Shown here: piece by piece, positions 29,183-39,168 of the stretch
How the letters are laid out: each line of letters opens with the position of its first letter
Position numbering within the stretch: position 1 is the stretch's first letter
Assembly: GCF_000525835.1 (NCBI RefSeq)
Contig: NZ_AODD01000009.1
Location: 83,851-147,850 of the forward strand
Direction: 5' to 3'
DNA length: 64,000 nt
Source: Listeria grandensis FSL F6-0971
GTDB taxonomy: Bacteria; Bacillota; Bacilli; Lactobacillales; Listeriaceae
Made by a program: the position numbers and the translations under genes
Notes under the pieces: generated by a model
Seen by the model: only the letters and a program-made list of their open reading frames with translations
The model's database searches: none
What the model was told of the DNA's origin: nothing

Positions 29183-29892
29183 TATAAAACTCCTACTTTC
29201 TGATTAGTTAAATAGCGTCTATATACTTGCTCATATTTGGAAAATTTGGATGGATAAAGATCTAATTCTGAAAGTATTCTTACAAACCATAAAGGATAGG
29301 CATGCAATGATTTCACTTCCATTAATACATCTATTTCTGGTGCCACAAGTTCTCCATCGTGACCATTTGCCAACTGGAGATCGTCGTTGCGCCACCTTAT
29401 TTTCGCATCGAATGTTACTCTAAACTCGTCCTCTTTATACGCACTAAAGGCTCTTCTATCATACGAAATGATAACTTTAGGCGCGATTATGTCTTTCTTC
29501 TTTAGCCAAAAAATTTCGTTACTGATTTGTTGATTTAATCTGTCATCAAATTGCTGTGCTTCATCGCTTCTCATATACGCGTCTACTTGACTCAAACGCA
29601 TCGAAATTCGCCGTTTATAGACAATCCCTTTTAATTTTTTCTTAATTTCTAAATAAACCATCTGATCATTACTCGGAACCCCGTAAGTTCGAACTCGGAA
29701 CTTCTCCTTGAATGTAGGTTTTTCACTAGATCGCTTAATTAAATCATAGTTGTTTGTATCGTAATACAGCGAACAAATTGTGTGTAAGCCGTACTTATCT
29801 TCTTTCATGTGCTCAGAAATTCTATCTAACAGCAAGGTGTATTTTTCCTCACTCAAGATATATTTCTTTTCTTTCCGTTCAAAAATCTGCAT
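29182..29892 (-). CDS. VTC-domain protein (polyphosphate polymerase-like)
   Basis: This 236-residue protein forms a VTC tunnel fold. It starts MQIFERKEKKYILSEEKYTL, the usual ERKEKKY signature, then SLYYDT, KFRVRTYG, VYLEIKKKLKGIVYKRR and a late DVLMEVKSLHAYPLW. The basic residues and the glutamates line the tunnel that polymerises phosphate from ATP in eukaryotic Vtc4. The bacterial role is unproven. It is coupled to the DUF4956 gene and lies about 100 bp downstream of the Crp/Fnr regulator gene. Confidence 0.87.
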   Translation of the reverse strand: MQIFERKEKKYILSEEKYTLLLDRISEHMKEDKYGLHTICSLYYDTNNYDLIKRSSEKPTFKEKFRVRTYGVPSNDQMVYLEIKKKLKGIVYKRRISMRLSQVDAYMRSDEAQQFDDRLNQQISNEIFWLKKKDIIAPKVIISYDRRAFSAYKEDEFRVTFDAKIRWRNDDLQLANGHDGELVAPEIDVLMEVKSLHAYPLWFVRILSELDLYPSKFSKYEQVYRRYLTNQKVGVL

Positions 29893-29926
29893 TACTACTC
29901 ACCTTTCTAAAACATGTTTATATAAA

Positions 29927-29970
29927 CCAGAAGCGTAACGCGAAAATAGGCTACGCTTCCCGGCTGGTAT
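29927..29970. terminator. Hairpin between the Crp/Fnr gene and the VTC-domain gene
   Basis: CCAGAAGCGTA at 29927 pairs with TACGCTTC and CTGG, but there is no T run. It may be an attenuator or an RNA-processing site rather than a strong terminator. Confidence 0.5.
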
Positions 29971-29993
29971 TCTAAATTCTATTTCTTTATCAA

Positions 29994-30687
29994 TTAATGC
30001 AAAGATCCTGATACTTCAAAACCGACCATTTCTTTTAAGGCCTGTATATCCAAGATTGTAATTGGTTTCGGCGTTAATTTGACAAGCCCCTCTTCTTCAA
30101 ACTTAGACAGTATCGTCGTTGCGTACTCGCGCGTGATTTGGCAATAGCTAGCTAAATGGTGTTGACAGATTTCTTTTGGTAAATGTCCTTCTGATTTGCC
30201 TAGCTTTTTAGATTCTAAGTGCAACAAGGACGCTGCTACTTTTGCTTTCGCTGGTAAAAGATTGAACTTGCCATAATAGTTCACGGATTGTGTTAGATTT
30301 TCAATGATTTTTAGTAGAATCGAGGTCCCCCAACCTGATTCATCGATTACATTTAAAACGAAGTACGGATCAATGAAATATGCCGTCGTTTCAGAAATCG
30401 TTTCTAATTCAAACTGATTGCTTCCCCTTGATAATAATGATGCAAAACCGATAAATTCGCCATCTCCAGAGAATGAGATTGTTGTCTCCTTCGTGTTATG
30501 GCTTGCCACAACTTTGGTTAGACCTTTTTCTATATAGATGAAAGAACGATTATCTGTCACCGTGGCATCGATAACTGTTTTAGCTGGTAATACTTTTTTC
30601 TTTGGAATATTTATCAAATGATTTATTGGAAAACAGCAGTATTTCCAGAAAGTTCTCGTCGATTTCAACGCCAAATGTTTGTAGCAT
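29994..30687 (-). pseudogene. Crp/Fnr family regulator (PrfA-sized), frame broken at a six-base homopolymer
   Basis: From the ATG at 30687 (AAAAGGAGG upstream) the frame reads MLQTFGVEIDENFLEILLFS and then FDKYSKEK before stopping. Removing one base of the T6 run at 30594-30599 continues as VLPAKTVIDATVTDNRSFIY and gives a 230-residue protein. The N-terminal cyclic-nucleotide-like beta roll includes FSGDGEFIGFASLL. The C-terminal winged helix (ICQHHLASYCQITREYATTI) is of the Crp type. PrfA-like regulators are numerous in Listeria. The VTC/DUF4956 pair downstream is a plausible target. Confidence 0.85.
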
Positions 30688-30851
30688 AATGAATGCCTCC
30701 TTTTAATTTTCACATAACTTTTTGAGCTTGTTGCTGTAGCAATAGCATCTCTTAAAACCATTAAATCTTCTTTCAAACTTACTTGATTGGTCATTCTTTG
30801 GCGCGGTCGTTAGCAACAATAGCATGTCTTATGCCACCCTAGGCATGGCCT

Positions 30852-31245
30852 TTAATAGTCGTCGCAATATTTTTTGAGCATTTCTAAAATCGCGATTTCC
30901 TCTTCAGAACTGATATGAATAACGGTATTTACTGCTTCTTCAGATACTAGCCTATTGGCCTCCACCACATCCTCAACATAAACATAATCCCGCGTATAGC
31001 CATTTGGCATATCTGCATACATCGTTTACACAGACGGTTTATCCACTAAAATATTATTTATAAAAATTAGAACAACACCGCATTCTCCGTTAGGGATTTG
31101 GCGTAACATAGTACTCTATATTCAAAACCGTGCGTGCTCGCGTAAAAATTCAAGTATTTTATGATGGCATAAGGGGAAATAAGTTGAGGGGTGTCGCTTT
31201 CTTTGACTTTTCAGGGCCTTCAATGATTTTACTTAGGCGCAAGTC
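30852..31245 (-). pseudogene. Relic of a NAD-dependent sugar epimerase (GalE-like)
   Basis: Fragments of one protein are spread over several frames on the minus strand. VKESDTPQLISPYAIIKYLN contains the catalytic YxxxK of short-chain epimerases. RQIPNGECGVVLIFINNIL follows in another frame. NGYTRDYVYVEDVVEANRLV ends the relic before a stop at 30852. In-frame stops and frame changes separate the pieces, and the N-terminal Rossmann half is missing. Unlike the single-base breaks elsewhere, this is true decay. It sits beside the surface-glycan cluster, so it probably once supplied a UDP-sugar to it. Confidence 0.75.
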
Positions 31246-31534
31246 AGAGGGGGTGGATAAATTTTTGATTGGAGCAAATGAAACTTATATCGTCTGTTTG
31301 ATGAAGATAAAGTGGCTAAAAATAATGCATTACGAATCACAGATCTCTTGCGAACACAGCATTTACGATATCGCTCGTTAAAAAGCAACATATGTGATGC
31401 TACAATGCGTACTCCCCTTTTTTCCAAAAACTGATCAACTCTACTTCAGATTCGCAAGCCAACAACCCTGCTATAAAAATATATTGGCTTGGCGTTTTTG
31501 AATGTTATCCCTTTTTTATAGCCCTATTGCAAAA
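31246..31534. other. Gap between the epimerase relic and the glycan cluster
   Basis: There is no convincing gene here. A hairpin (CGCAAGCCAA at 31453 with TTGGCTTGGCG at 31484) is followed by TTTTT on the plus strand. That orientation does not fit the minus-strand gene that ends at 31535, unless a plus-strand transcript exists. Confidence 0.45.
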
Positions 31535-32326
31535 TTAAAGCATATACGCGTCATCATTTAATCGAATCAACTCTGGAAATCCAAAGGGGCGTGATTCGTT
31601 GATGTCTCGAATCGTTCGATAAATCAAGTTAGTATGCTCCGTAACGAGTGGACTATGGCTTTTCCGGTACGAATTGATAATTACTTTTACGCGGACATCT
31701 TGTTCTTGTAAATAGTCTTTTAATGCCATTAACTCCGCAAATTGCATATCGTTTTTCCCTGTATACAAATGGAATGTTGTATTTTTTATCACATCAGGTT
31801 GGTAATTTTTTGAGTTAAAGAAAAATGTGTCTATTTCACCCTCCAGTGCGGTATTGCCCCGATAAAATGCCTCTTTTTCTGTCGGATGATATCGGTCGAT
31901 AAAACTACTTACTTTCACTTGCGGAACAAGTGCAAAAACATCAGTAATGTAACGATTCAAAACACCATATACCAAGGCTCCTGTTCCGCCTTTACTACTC
32001 CCAAACGCAATCACTTTTTCATACCCGTGCTTAGTAATGAATTGCTCTAACTCCTCATTTAACTCATTGTAAATCGCCTTGCCACCGTCGAACAAATACC
32101 ACCCATAACTATCTGAAAAGCAATCTTGAACGAATAGATAATCGCTCTCTTTATAGTCCATACAAAAATTCATCCAGTTGTATCGTTCATGCAGCTTTTT
32201 GATTTTTGCATGATCTGCAGTACCATTTAAGACGCTTGGTACCTCGTCTAAAACTTTCTTACTGACTGATTGGAAAACAAGGATCAGATGTTTACTCCCA
32301 TTCTTCAAATGTCTGCCATGTAACAT
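31535..32326 (-). CDS. Alpha/beta-hydrolase-like protein of the glycan cluster (XcbB/CpsF- or Asp2-like)
   Basis: The product is 263 residues. The nucleophile elbow is IAFGSSKGGTGALVYG around residue 110, and a late LYTGKNDMQF with a histidine in YRKSHSPLVTEHTN gives the rest of a possible Ser-Asp-His triad. This pattern occurs in capsule-cluster proteins of the XcbB/CpsF type and in Asp2-like acetyltransferases. AAAGGTG precedes the ATG. It is the last gene of the long minus-strand surface-glycan cluster. It probably acylates or trims a glycan, but the activity is inferred. Confidence 0.65.
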   Translation of the reverse strand: MLHGRHLKNGSKHLILVFQSVSKKVLDEVPSVLNGTADHAKIKKLHERYNWMNFCMDYKESDYLFVQDCFSDSYGWYLFDGGKAIYNELNEELEQFITKHGYEKVIAFGSSKGGTGALVYGVLNRYITDVFALVPQVKVSSFIDRYHPTEKEAFYRGNTALEGEIDTFFFNSKNYQPDVIKNTTFHLYTGKNDMQFAELMALKDYLQEQDVRVKVIINSYRKSHSPLVTEHTNLIYRTIRDINESRPFGFPELIRLNDDAYML

Positions 32327-32350
32327 AATTTCACCTTTTCCATTATCATT

Positions 32351-33316
32351 TTAGAAATCCACCGCGACGGTAATGCGGATTTTTCCTGAGTTTTTTGTGA
32401 TTGTTTCTTTGTTTCGCTTGATGAATACTTTAACAAAATAACTGCCACCATCCTCAGCTGTATAGCGATATTGAGGACTTTTTTGGTATTTTGTTTTATG
32501 CAATGCTTCTTGTTCTCCAATTTTATAGAAGTAATAAGCAAATTCAATGCTCGGGTCTTTCATTAAATAATCGGGTAACACACATTCCGCGAGTATTTTG
32601 CTGTCATTTTGCCAAGCGATGATTTCCTCGCAAGTCAATTGATTCGTGCGCTCACACAATTCGCTTTTCAAGAAGTCTGGGAAACCTGCTACGCCTAGAT
32701 TACGACGGCGACAAACCGTGCTCAACACTTGTTTATCCTTCAAGACACCTAATAGATATTTCGTCTCATCTTCATAATTCTTTGAGCTAGATCCGCTGTA
32801 GAAGTATATCTGGGGACGATTGAAGTCCTCGATGTGCAGTTGTGCAAATTGATGATCGACACGTTGATTTCCTTTCAGAGATGCTTTGACCACATTCTGA
32901 TGAAAAACATAGTGGTTTTTCAAACTTTTTGGGTCGCCCGCAATCGTGTGGTTGTAATGGAATCGCATGGCAAAATAAATCGCTACCGTTCCACTTTCGC
33001 CATATCCAGTAATAATGATATTTTTGCGATTCACTTTCAGTTTTTTAGCGACAGATTCCACAAGTTCATTCGTCACTTTTTCATATTGTGCCAGCGTGAT
33101 TTTGTTATTCTCCTTGGCAGGCGGCATTAGAAACAGTCGGTGATGGATATCCGTATTACTCGCTTCGCCTAAATAGTCAAACGGTTTGTCTGCATTGTCA
33201 AGCTCCGCAAAACAAACAAGAAGGTACTCACTAGCCGGGCTCGATTTAGCAATATGATATTGTACTGGTGTTTTTCCCGCTACTACTTCCATCTCAAAGC
33301 TTGTTGCTCGCTCCAT
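32351..33316 (-). CDS. Asp2-like alpha/beta-hydrolase protein of the glycan cluster
   Basis: This 321-residue protein has a GYGESG nucleophile elbow (NIIITGYGESGTVAIYFAMR, about residue 100) and a C-terminal beta-sandwich (FAYYFYKIGEQEALHKTKYQ onwards) like the Tyr-rich domain of accessory-Sec Asp2 proteins. AAGGAGG precedes the ATG. The start overlaps the end of the double-domain glycosyltransferase gene by 23 bp. Asp2 members O-acetylate glycans on exported adhesins; the same role is possible here but is not shown. Confidence 0.65.
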   Translation of the reverse strand: MERATSFEMEVVAGKTPVQYHIAKSSPASEYLLVCFAELDNADKPFDYLGEASNTDIHHRLFLMPPAKENNKITLAQYEKVTNELVESVAKKLKVNRKNIIITGYGESGTVAIYFAMRFHYNHTIAGDPKSLKNHYVFHQNVVKASLKGNQRVDHQFAQLHIEDFNRPQIYFYSGSSSKNYEDETKYLLGVLKDKQVLSTVCRRRNLGVAGFPDFLKSELCERTNQLTCEEIIAWQNDSKILAECVLPDYLMKDPSIEFAYYFYKIGEQEALHKTKYQKSPQYRYTAEDGGSYFVKVFIKRNKETITKNSGKIRITVAVDF

Positions 33317-35445
33317 ATAAGAAAGCCTCCTTTATCGTTTTTTCTATTTTTTTGCAGATGATTAGTTTATCAAAATTGGCTTGTGGATACAGGCGTAGTT
33401 CTGCTTGTTTTTCAGGTGTTCGCTTATACGCTCGAATGTAGTCCGCGATCTCTGTTGTCGTCTCAAAAATATTTTCCTCTGGATAAATCGTTTCGGCTCC
33501 TGACCAGTGTAAAACACACGGCACGCTTCCTGACGCCATTCCCTCCATCGGTGCTAAATGAAAACTTTCAAAATCACTCGTTGATAACATGAAACCAATC
33601 TTGCGCATCCACTCGGGAACATCATCCCCATGTTCGTCAAAAATGACGGCATCTTTCCACGGTGCATCTTCTATACGTTTGAAAACAGCATCGTAATACG
33701 CTTTTTCGTCTTCGCGCTGCATGAGCCACGGCAAATCTTGTGGCATCCTGCTTTTCACATAAAGACGGTAACGATTATCTTTTTGCCATAGCTTTTCTAA
33801 AATGTCTAGCGTTAAATCCAGACGCTTTCGACTTGGTAAAATACCACAAACACCGATGTTATAACGGCTATCGATTGTTTTCTTACGGCGATATTGCGCG
33901 GTATCAATCATATTGTAAATCATTGTCATCTTTTCCCGTGGAATTCCGCAAACCCGGTGAAATTCTTCAAATATATACGGTGAAATGGCGATAAATTGGT
34001 CGATATTTTCAATCGTGTAGTTGGCTGGATGTGATGTTTCGCGTTCTTGCAAGTGCATCCGGACAATAAGTTTTTGATGCGGTTTTTTATGCTTCGAATA
34101 CCAAACCGCGTTGCCTAGACCCCATTCGCAAAAAATAACATCCGCCCATTCTAGTAGTTTTTGACTCGTTTTTTCGTCGTGGGTCGCATGTCCTTGCCAC
34201 GTATCAATCTTCACTTCTAACTGAGGGTCAGCTTCAGATGCAGCAATAGCCATCGTCAAAAATTTCAAATCATGACCTGCAAAAACAACTCGAATCTTAT
34301 CCTTTTGGTAGCTCCATAAAAAGGAACTTAAACGCTTATAAGATGCTTCCATCGTGAAATATTTGCTGGCTTCATATGTCATGCGTGCTGCTCGCTCGTA
34401 TAATTTACTATCTGTCAAACTCTGTGTTGCTTTTTCGATAAATTCCTCTTTTGTCATCACGAATAGTGGATAATCTTTGCCTAGTAAATCTTCATGCATC
34501 TTTGTACGACGCAATAAGACCGGTTTCCCGTTACGCCCATATTCCAATAACTTCGTCGATAGCTCCACTGATTCATCATTATCGATTGCTTCACTGCGCC
34601 AGCTAATACCAACGTCTCCGTCTTCAATAAATTGCTGGCTGGCCGAACGTGACATGGCTCCCTGCCAATCAATCATCGGTTCTTCCGTAAATTGTTGCAT
34701 AATCTGCTTCTTTTTTCGCTGCTAGTTCTCCTTGAAATTTATCTCCAGCAATGCCGATCATCATATTCTTATCCAGTTTCGGTGCTAGTTCTAATAGTTC
34801 TTCTGTATACCAATCTGCGGCAAACTTTCCTGTATAAATTAAACGATCATTTTGATTTCGGAAGCTTGGTTCTGCCGTCATATTCGGTACCATCGGGAAT
34901 AAAATCTGAATTTTTGCCCCATCCACATTCATGAGTCGCATAAAGGCTTGCTTCATTGGCTCAGTTTGCATAAAAAGGTTTGGAAAACGTCGATATACTT
35001 CGCTCAACTCCGACCGTTCTTTTCGTGATGACTCGGTGAGTGTATGATGAAAATCAGTAATATAAGGTACCGTTTTTCCCGCTAATTTAGATTCTTGCAA
35101 TAGCTGGCGTACTAAATCGAATCCGCGAACAATAATAAGGTTGTATTTATTTTTGGCATCCAGTTCCTTCATCACACGCACTGCTTCTGCCACATTCATC
35201 CGGTTTCCATTCGCAAATGTTTGCTTCTCCAAGTCTTCATAAGGCTGAATCATCTTCACATTAGAGTATTCCGCCATTTCTTCGGTTAATCGAGTGTTTT
35301 TGATACGTGCTTTTAGCAGAATATCGGTTTGAATATCAGGACTCGTAGCGAGCATTCCCGCCATGGAAGTAAGCCATACCGCCGAGCCATCCATAATATT
35401 CAAATCCACATCCCCATACACTAACACTTTTAAAGTTCTCAACAC
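33294..35445 (-). pseudogene. Two-part GT-B glycosyltransferase, frame broken at a six-base homopolymer
   Basis: From a GTG at 35445 (AGGAGG upstream) the frame gives LKVLVYGDVDLNIMDGSAVW and most of a GT-B module, and stops at 34669. The second frame from about 34700 has a continuation of that module (WQGAMSRSASQQFIEDGDVG) and then a complete second GT-B module with ISPYIFEEFHRVCGI, GVCGILPSRKRLDLTLDIL and FHLAPMEGMASGSVP. Removing one base of the T6 run at 34711-34716 joins them into a 716-residue protein. The motifs fit GT4-like enzymes that build a surface glycan. Confidence 0.82.
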
Positions 35446-35453
35446 TATTCCTC

Positions 35454-37562
35454 CTAGATTTCGATCTGTTGTCGGTCTTCCAATTTTATTTTTTGACTAT
35501 TTTCGATAAAATTATAGGTGTCCGCACTGAATAATCGCGCGCCTTGTTTCAAATACGGTGCAAGCGAGGCGTTTTCCTCCATCTCTTGCAATAATTTCGG
35601 TAACTTTTTACCAAAATGCCAATTGGCAGCGACGAGACTACTCTGGAAATGGAGATCTGTCACAAATTCATACCGCGCCTTACTTTTGCCAATGAAATCA
35701 GCTTCACTGTAAAGTCCTGCATGCACCAAGTCCTCCAGATAATACTTCCCATAAAAATGACTATCTGAGAAGTAGGCGAAATAATCCGTATCGATAACCT
35801 CTGTTATCTTGTCATAATGCGACATATAACTATGCACAAATACGCTGATATCTGCTGTATTGTACTGATTCATTAACTGGATTGCTTCGTCAAACATCGT
35901 TACAAAAACGACTAACTTTTTCCCTTGATAGGTTTGAGCTTGATACTGCTTCAAAATGTTTAAAAAAGCTCGTTTGGAACGCGCAACCGCCATCACTGTC
36001 ACATTTTTTGTAAACTTCGGCACAGCCAGTTGTAAATCGCCTAACATACTTGCCAAACGGTGTTGATACGTATGCTCTCGATATACCGCGCGAATCCCAG
36101 CTAAAGATTTTTGATCATATATCTGGTCATCTTTCGTAATGGCTTGCATTTGCTGATGTAACTTATCTGTGTCCTCTGAAATCATGACGACATCGCCAAA
36201 GAGGCGGCGAATCCCTTTCGAATAACTGCTTAACACTGGTGTACCAGACGCCAGCCCTTCAAATACACGGCGGGAAAACATCGTCGGTGAGTACTTAATA
36301 CTGTTGATATTGATCATATATTTGTAGCCTTTATATGCTAATTCCATCTCGCTGTAAGGCAAACTTCCAAGAACGGCTGACTGATAACGTTCGGGAAATT
36401 CGAACATCGCCTTATCCTTTAACGGCTTGCCATGGTTACGATCGTAAATCGCCAATCCATAATCAAGCGCTACATCAAGCACATCCTCCATGTCCTTACG
36501 TCGCTCCTCATGGCGATTACCATAATAAGAACCCGCAAAACACATCTTATCCACCCGCGGCTCAGCCAAAGCAATCGGATTATGCATCGAAGGCTGTACG
36601 GCAAAGCTTTGCGCAAACACATTCGTATGCCCAGCACGTTCCTGGTATTTCGGAATCATATCGGCATCTGTCGTGTAAATATAGTCAAATCGTTCCGCTG
36701 TATCAATAAATTTATCAAAATGAATCGGGTCTTCTTTATTCCAAAACACAGTCGGAATTCCTTGCTCCTTACACCAATCTAGCAATTCAAAAAGTTCTGC
36801 TTTCGACTGGTTATTATAAGTGGCAATCTTAAACTCCCACGCGCCGTAGTTCCCTTTCCATGCCGACTCCACAAATAGAAAATGCGGGCGGTTTTCAGTC
36901 AGTACATCGCGCCAATCTGTTGGTGTAATTGGTAAAAGTTGCACTTCTTTTTCATAACAAGTTCGTGTGAATTCATCAAAAATACAGGCCACTTGTAGAT
37001 CTTTCAAACGCTTAATTGCCGGTGCATGGCTCATTACTCCATGGCTCGCTGTTCGCTTGCTTACCTCGCTTGCCACTACACGTTCTAACTGTATTCGTTT
37101 TACTATTGTCACGCCTGCATGTGTCACTTTTAAGGCTAATCGTACTTGCGTTGTTTCTTCTGACAAGATAATTTTAACTTCTTTATTCGGATCATAAAAT
37201 GTAACATTACATTTTTCAGAATGGTTATATTCAATCAATGCCAATTTCGCGGAAACATTTCCCATCATTTCTGCTTCAAAATGAAGTTCTAGTGTTTCTT
37301 TGGGTAACACAGGGATACCATGTTCTGGCTCGCGTGTGAAGACATTGTTATTTTCAAGAAAGGTAAGGTAATCAAAGCCAGCATCCGAACTTGATATATA
37401 GAGATGCCCGCTTTGCTCGTAGGTTACTAATTTCTGGCTTGGGCTATGCCAATTTTCGATTGCGTTTAATTGCTTCACGTCGACAATATTCGGATTCGTA
37501 TCATCCAATATTTCCTTTTGTACAGCTTCTATTTCCTCGTACAGCTCATTAATGTCGATCAT
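35454..37562 (-). CDS. CgeB-like glycosyltransferase (702 aa)
   Basis: The N-terminal 170 residues look like a beta-sandwich or carbohydrate-binding segment. The following GT-B part (about 175-500) has FVESAWKGNYGAWEFKIATY, VFWNKEDPIHFDKFIDTAE, CFAGSYYGNRHEERRKDME and FSRRVFEGLASGTPVLSSYS, the pattern of CgeB/DUF3880-type glycosyltransferases. A further C-terminal domain (about 510-700) resembles a GT-A-like accessory domain. The ATG overlaps the stop of the coiled-coil gene (ATGA), which implies coupling. The sugar donor is unknown. Confidence 0.8.
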   Translation of the reverse strand: MIDINELYEEIEAVQKEILDDTNPNIVDVKQLNAIENWHSPSQKLVTYEQSGHLYISSSDAGFDYLTFLENNNVFTREPEHGIPVLPKETLELHFEAEMMGNVSAKLALIEYNHSEKCNVTFYDPNKEVKIILSEETTQVRLALKVTHAGVTIVKRIQLERVVASEVSKRTASHGVMSHAPAIKRLKDLQVACIFDEFTRTCYEKEVQLLPITPTDWRDVLTENRPHFLFVESAWKGNYGAWEFKIATYNNQSKAELFELLDWCKEQGIPTVFWNKEDPIHFDKFIDTAERFDYIYTTDADMIPKYQERAGHTNVFAQSFAVQPSMHNPIALAEPRVDKMCFAGSYYGNRHEERRKDMEDVLDVALDYGLAIYDRNHGKPLKDKAMFEFPERYQSAVLGSLPYSEMELAYKGYKYMININSIKYSPTMFSRRVFEGLASGTPVLSSYSKGIRRLFGDVVMISEDTDKLHQQMQAITKDDQIYDQKSLAGIRAVYREHTYQHRLASMLGDLQLAVPKFTKNVTVMAVARSKRAFLNILKQYQAQTYQGKKLVVFVTMFDEAIQLMNQYNTADISVFVHSYMSHYDKITEVIDTDYFAYFSDSHFYGKYYLEDLVHAGLYSEADFIGKSKARYEFVTDLHFQSSLVAANWHFGKKLPKLLQEMEENASLAPYLKQGARLFSADTYNFIENSQKIKLEDRQQIEI

Positions 37563-37895
37563 TGGTTCTCTCCTTTAAGCTTTGTTTTCTTATTCATAGC
37601 CCAATACTTTCGTGATATTTTTACAAGTTTTGAATCGTTCAAACGCTCATAACGGTCATTCATTTGCTCTAATTTCCGTTTCGAAACGGCACACTTTTCT
37701 TTCAATTCCCGTACTTCTTTTTGCCGTTCCGTCAGTTCGATATTTAAGGCTGCGAGCGCCGATTTCTGCTGTCCTAACAAATCATAGATGGTTTTCTTAA
37801 ACGTCGTGCTCTCTATTTGATTTTTTTTGAATGATCTGCTCTTGCTCAGTGATTTTTTCCTTCAATTGTTTTATTTGTTGCTCTGCATTCGTCAT
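37559..37895 (-). pseudogene. Coiled-coil protein of the glycan cluster, frame broken at a T8 tract
   Basis: The ATG at 37895 opens MTNAEQQIKQLKEKITEQEQ and stops after 32 codons. Removing one base of the eight-T run at 37821-37828 continues as NQIESTTFKKTIYDLLGQQK to the frame that ends KTKLKGENQ, for a total of 111 residues. Nearly the whole chain is heptad-rich coiled coil with a basic tail. It is tightly packed between two glycosyltransferase genes and coupled to the next by ATGA, so a scaffold role for the glycosyltransferases is possible. Confidence 0.7.
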
Positions 37896-37899
37896 TGCT

Positions 37900-39168
37900 T
37901 TAACTCCTCATTGCTATTTTTTCGTATATGGCTAGAAAAATCGGCTTTTCTTGCTCCCAATTAAAAATTTCACGTGCTTGCAAACAATTTTGATGCATAT
38001 TCTGTCTTTTTTCGGGCTGATTCACGAGCTCGTTGACAGCTTTAGCAATCGCTGCTGGATCGTGTGAATCGACTGTTAAACCAACTTCATATCCTTTGAC
38101 AACGCGGCTTATTTCGGGGAAATCACAAGCGATTACTGGAACACCACTCATGATATATTCAAACAATTTATTAGATGAGGCTGAGTAGTGATTGAAACAT
38201 GTATTGTTGAGTAATTGGAATCCTATATATGCGGCTCTAGTATGGTTTGGTAATACTTCTAACGCGACTTTCTCCATAAATTTCACACGGGTTTCCAAAT
38301 TTCGTTCTGCTACCATTTTTTCTAGTTCAGGCTTAATGCGTCCATCTCCGATCAAAACAATTGTTCCTGTTGTGATGTGTGGCGCGGCTTCGATTAATCG
38401 ATCTAAGCCTCGTCCTGACTGGATTCCGCCTTGGTATAGTAAAATTGGTTCTTGAGGTGGAATTCCTAATTGCTGATGTAGATCCACCGATACGGTTTCG
38501 TCATAATTCTGCTTAAATGGATAATTATGCACAACCTCTGGATAAAAACCGTAGCGCTCTTTCACATATGCTGCGCGCGTATCGTTTTCATGGATACAAA
38601 CATCGACAAATCGTAGTAAAAAGCGTTCCATGATACCGTATAAAGGGCTATCATATCCTGTTCTACTCGTCTGAACCTCATGCGAGTCATAAATGAGCTT
38701 GCTACGTCCCAACCATTTGGCACATATTACGGCTTGCAGTAACGTATTCAAGTCATTCGCGTGATACACGTCATATCGCTTACGAAAACCTGCACGTATC
38801 ATCCGCAAAAAAACAACACTTCGAAACATTAATGTGCGCATCGGTTTTGTAAGGAGGAGAATACTGATTAAGAGGAGGATGAGGAGGGGGGGCCAATAAA
38901 AACACGCAATCCCGTAGGTCAGTGCGATCAACCCAAGTAAATACTTTCTATTTTTAAGCCAGCCAATGACCGGACTAAATGGGAACTTTCGAGACATCCG
39001 ATGAATGTGAAAATTCGCATGACGCTGTTCTGTTTCTGGTAATCCTGCTTGGTGCACTGCGATTAAATCAACGTGATATCCAGCCTCGCTAAGCGCTGTG
39101 CATTCTCGTAAAACGCGTGCATCGTTAGTGAAATAGTTCCATACAAACATGCCTACTTTATTTGCCAC
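37900..39168 (-). CDS. GT4-family glycosyltransferase with central hydrophobic insertion
   Basis: From the GTG at 39168 the product is about 422 residues. VGMFVWNYFTNDARVLRECT begins the acceptor domain. A hydrophobic insertion (WPPLLILLLISILLL, about residues 95-115) suggests membrane association. The donor domain has LLYQGGIQSGRGLDRLIEA, TIVLIGDGRIKPELE and NKLFEYIMSGVPVIACDFP, with the EX7E-like pattern of GT4. GAGGGC precedes the GTG, which overlaps the upstream gene by 11 bp; a later ATG at 39150 is an alternative. Confidence 0.85.
   Translation of the reverse strand: MANKVGMFVWNYFTNDARVLRECTALSEAGYHVDLIAVHQAGLPETEQRHANFHIHRMSRKFPFSPVIGWLKNRKYLLGLIALTYGIACFYWPPLLILLLISILLLTKPMRTLMFRSVVFLRMIRAGFRKRYDVYHANDLNTLLQAVICAKWLGRSKLIYDSHEVQTSRTGYDSPLYGIMERFLLRFVDVCIHENDTRAAYVKERYGFYPEVVHNYPFKQNYDETVSVDLHQQLGIPPQEPILLYQGGIQSGRGLDRLIEAAPHITTGTIVLIGDGRIKPELEKMVAERNLETRVKFMEKVALEVLPNHTRAAYIGFQLLNNTCFNHYSASSNKLFEYIMSGVPVIACDFPEISRVVKGYEVGLTVDSHDPAAIAKAVNELVNQPEKRQNMHQNCLQAREIFNWEQEKPIFLAIYEKIAMRS

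Noticed and set aside
31130..31381. 83-codon plus-strand ORF
   Set aside because: It lies antisense to the epimerase relic, has no ribosome binding site and no coding character.
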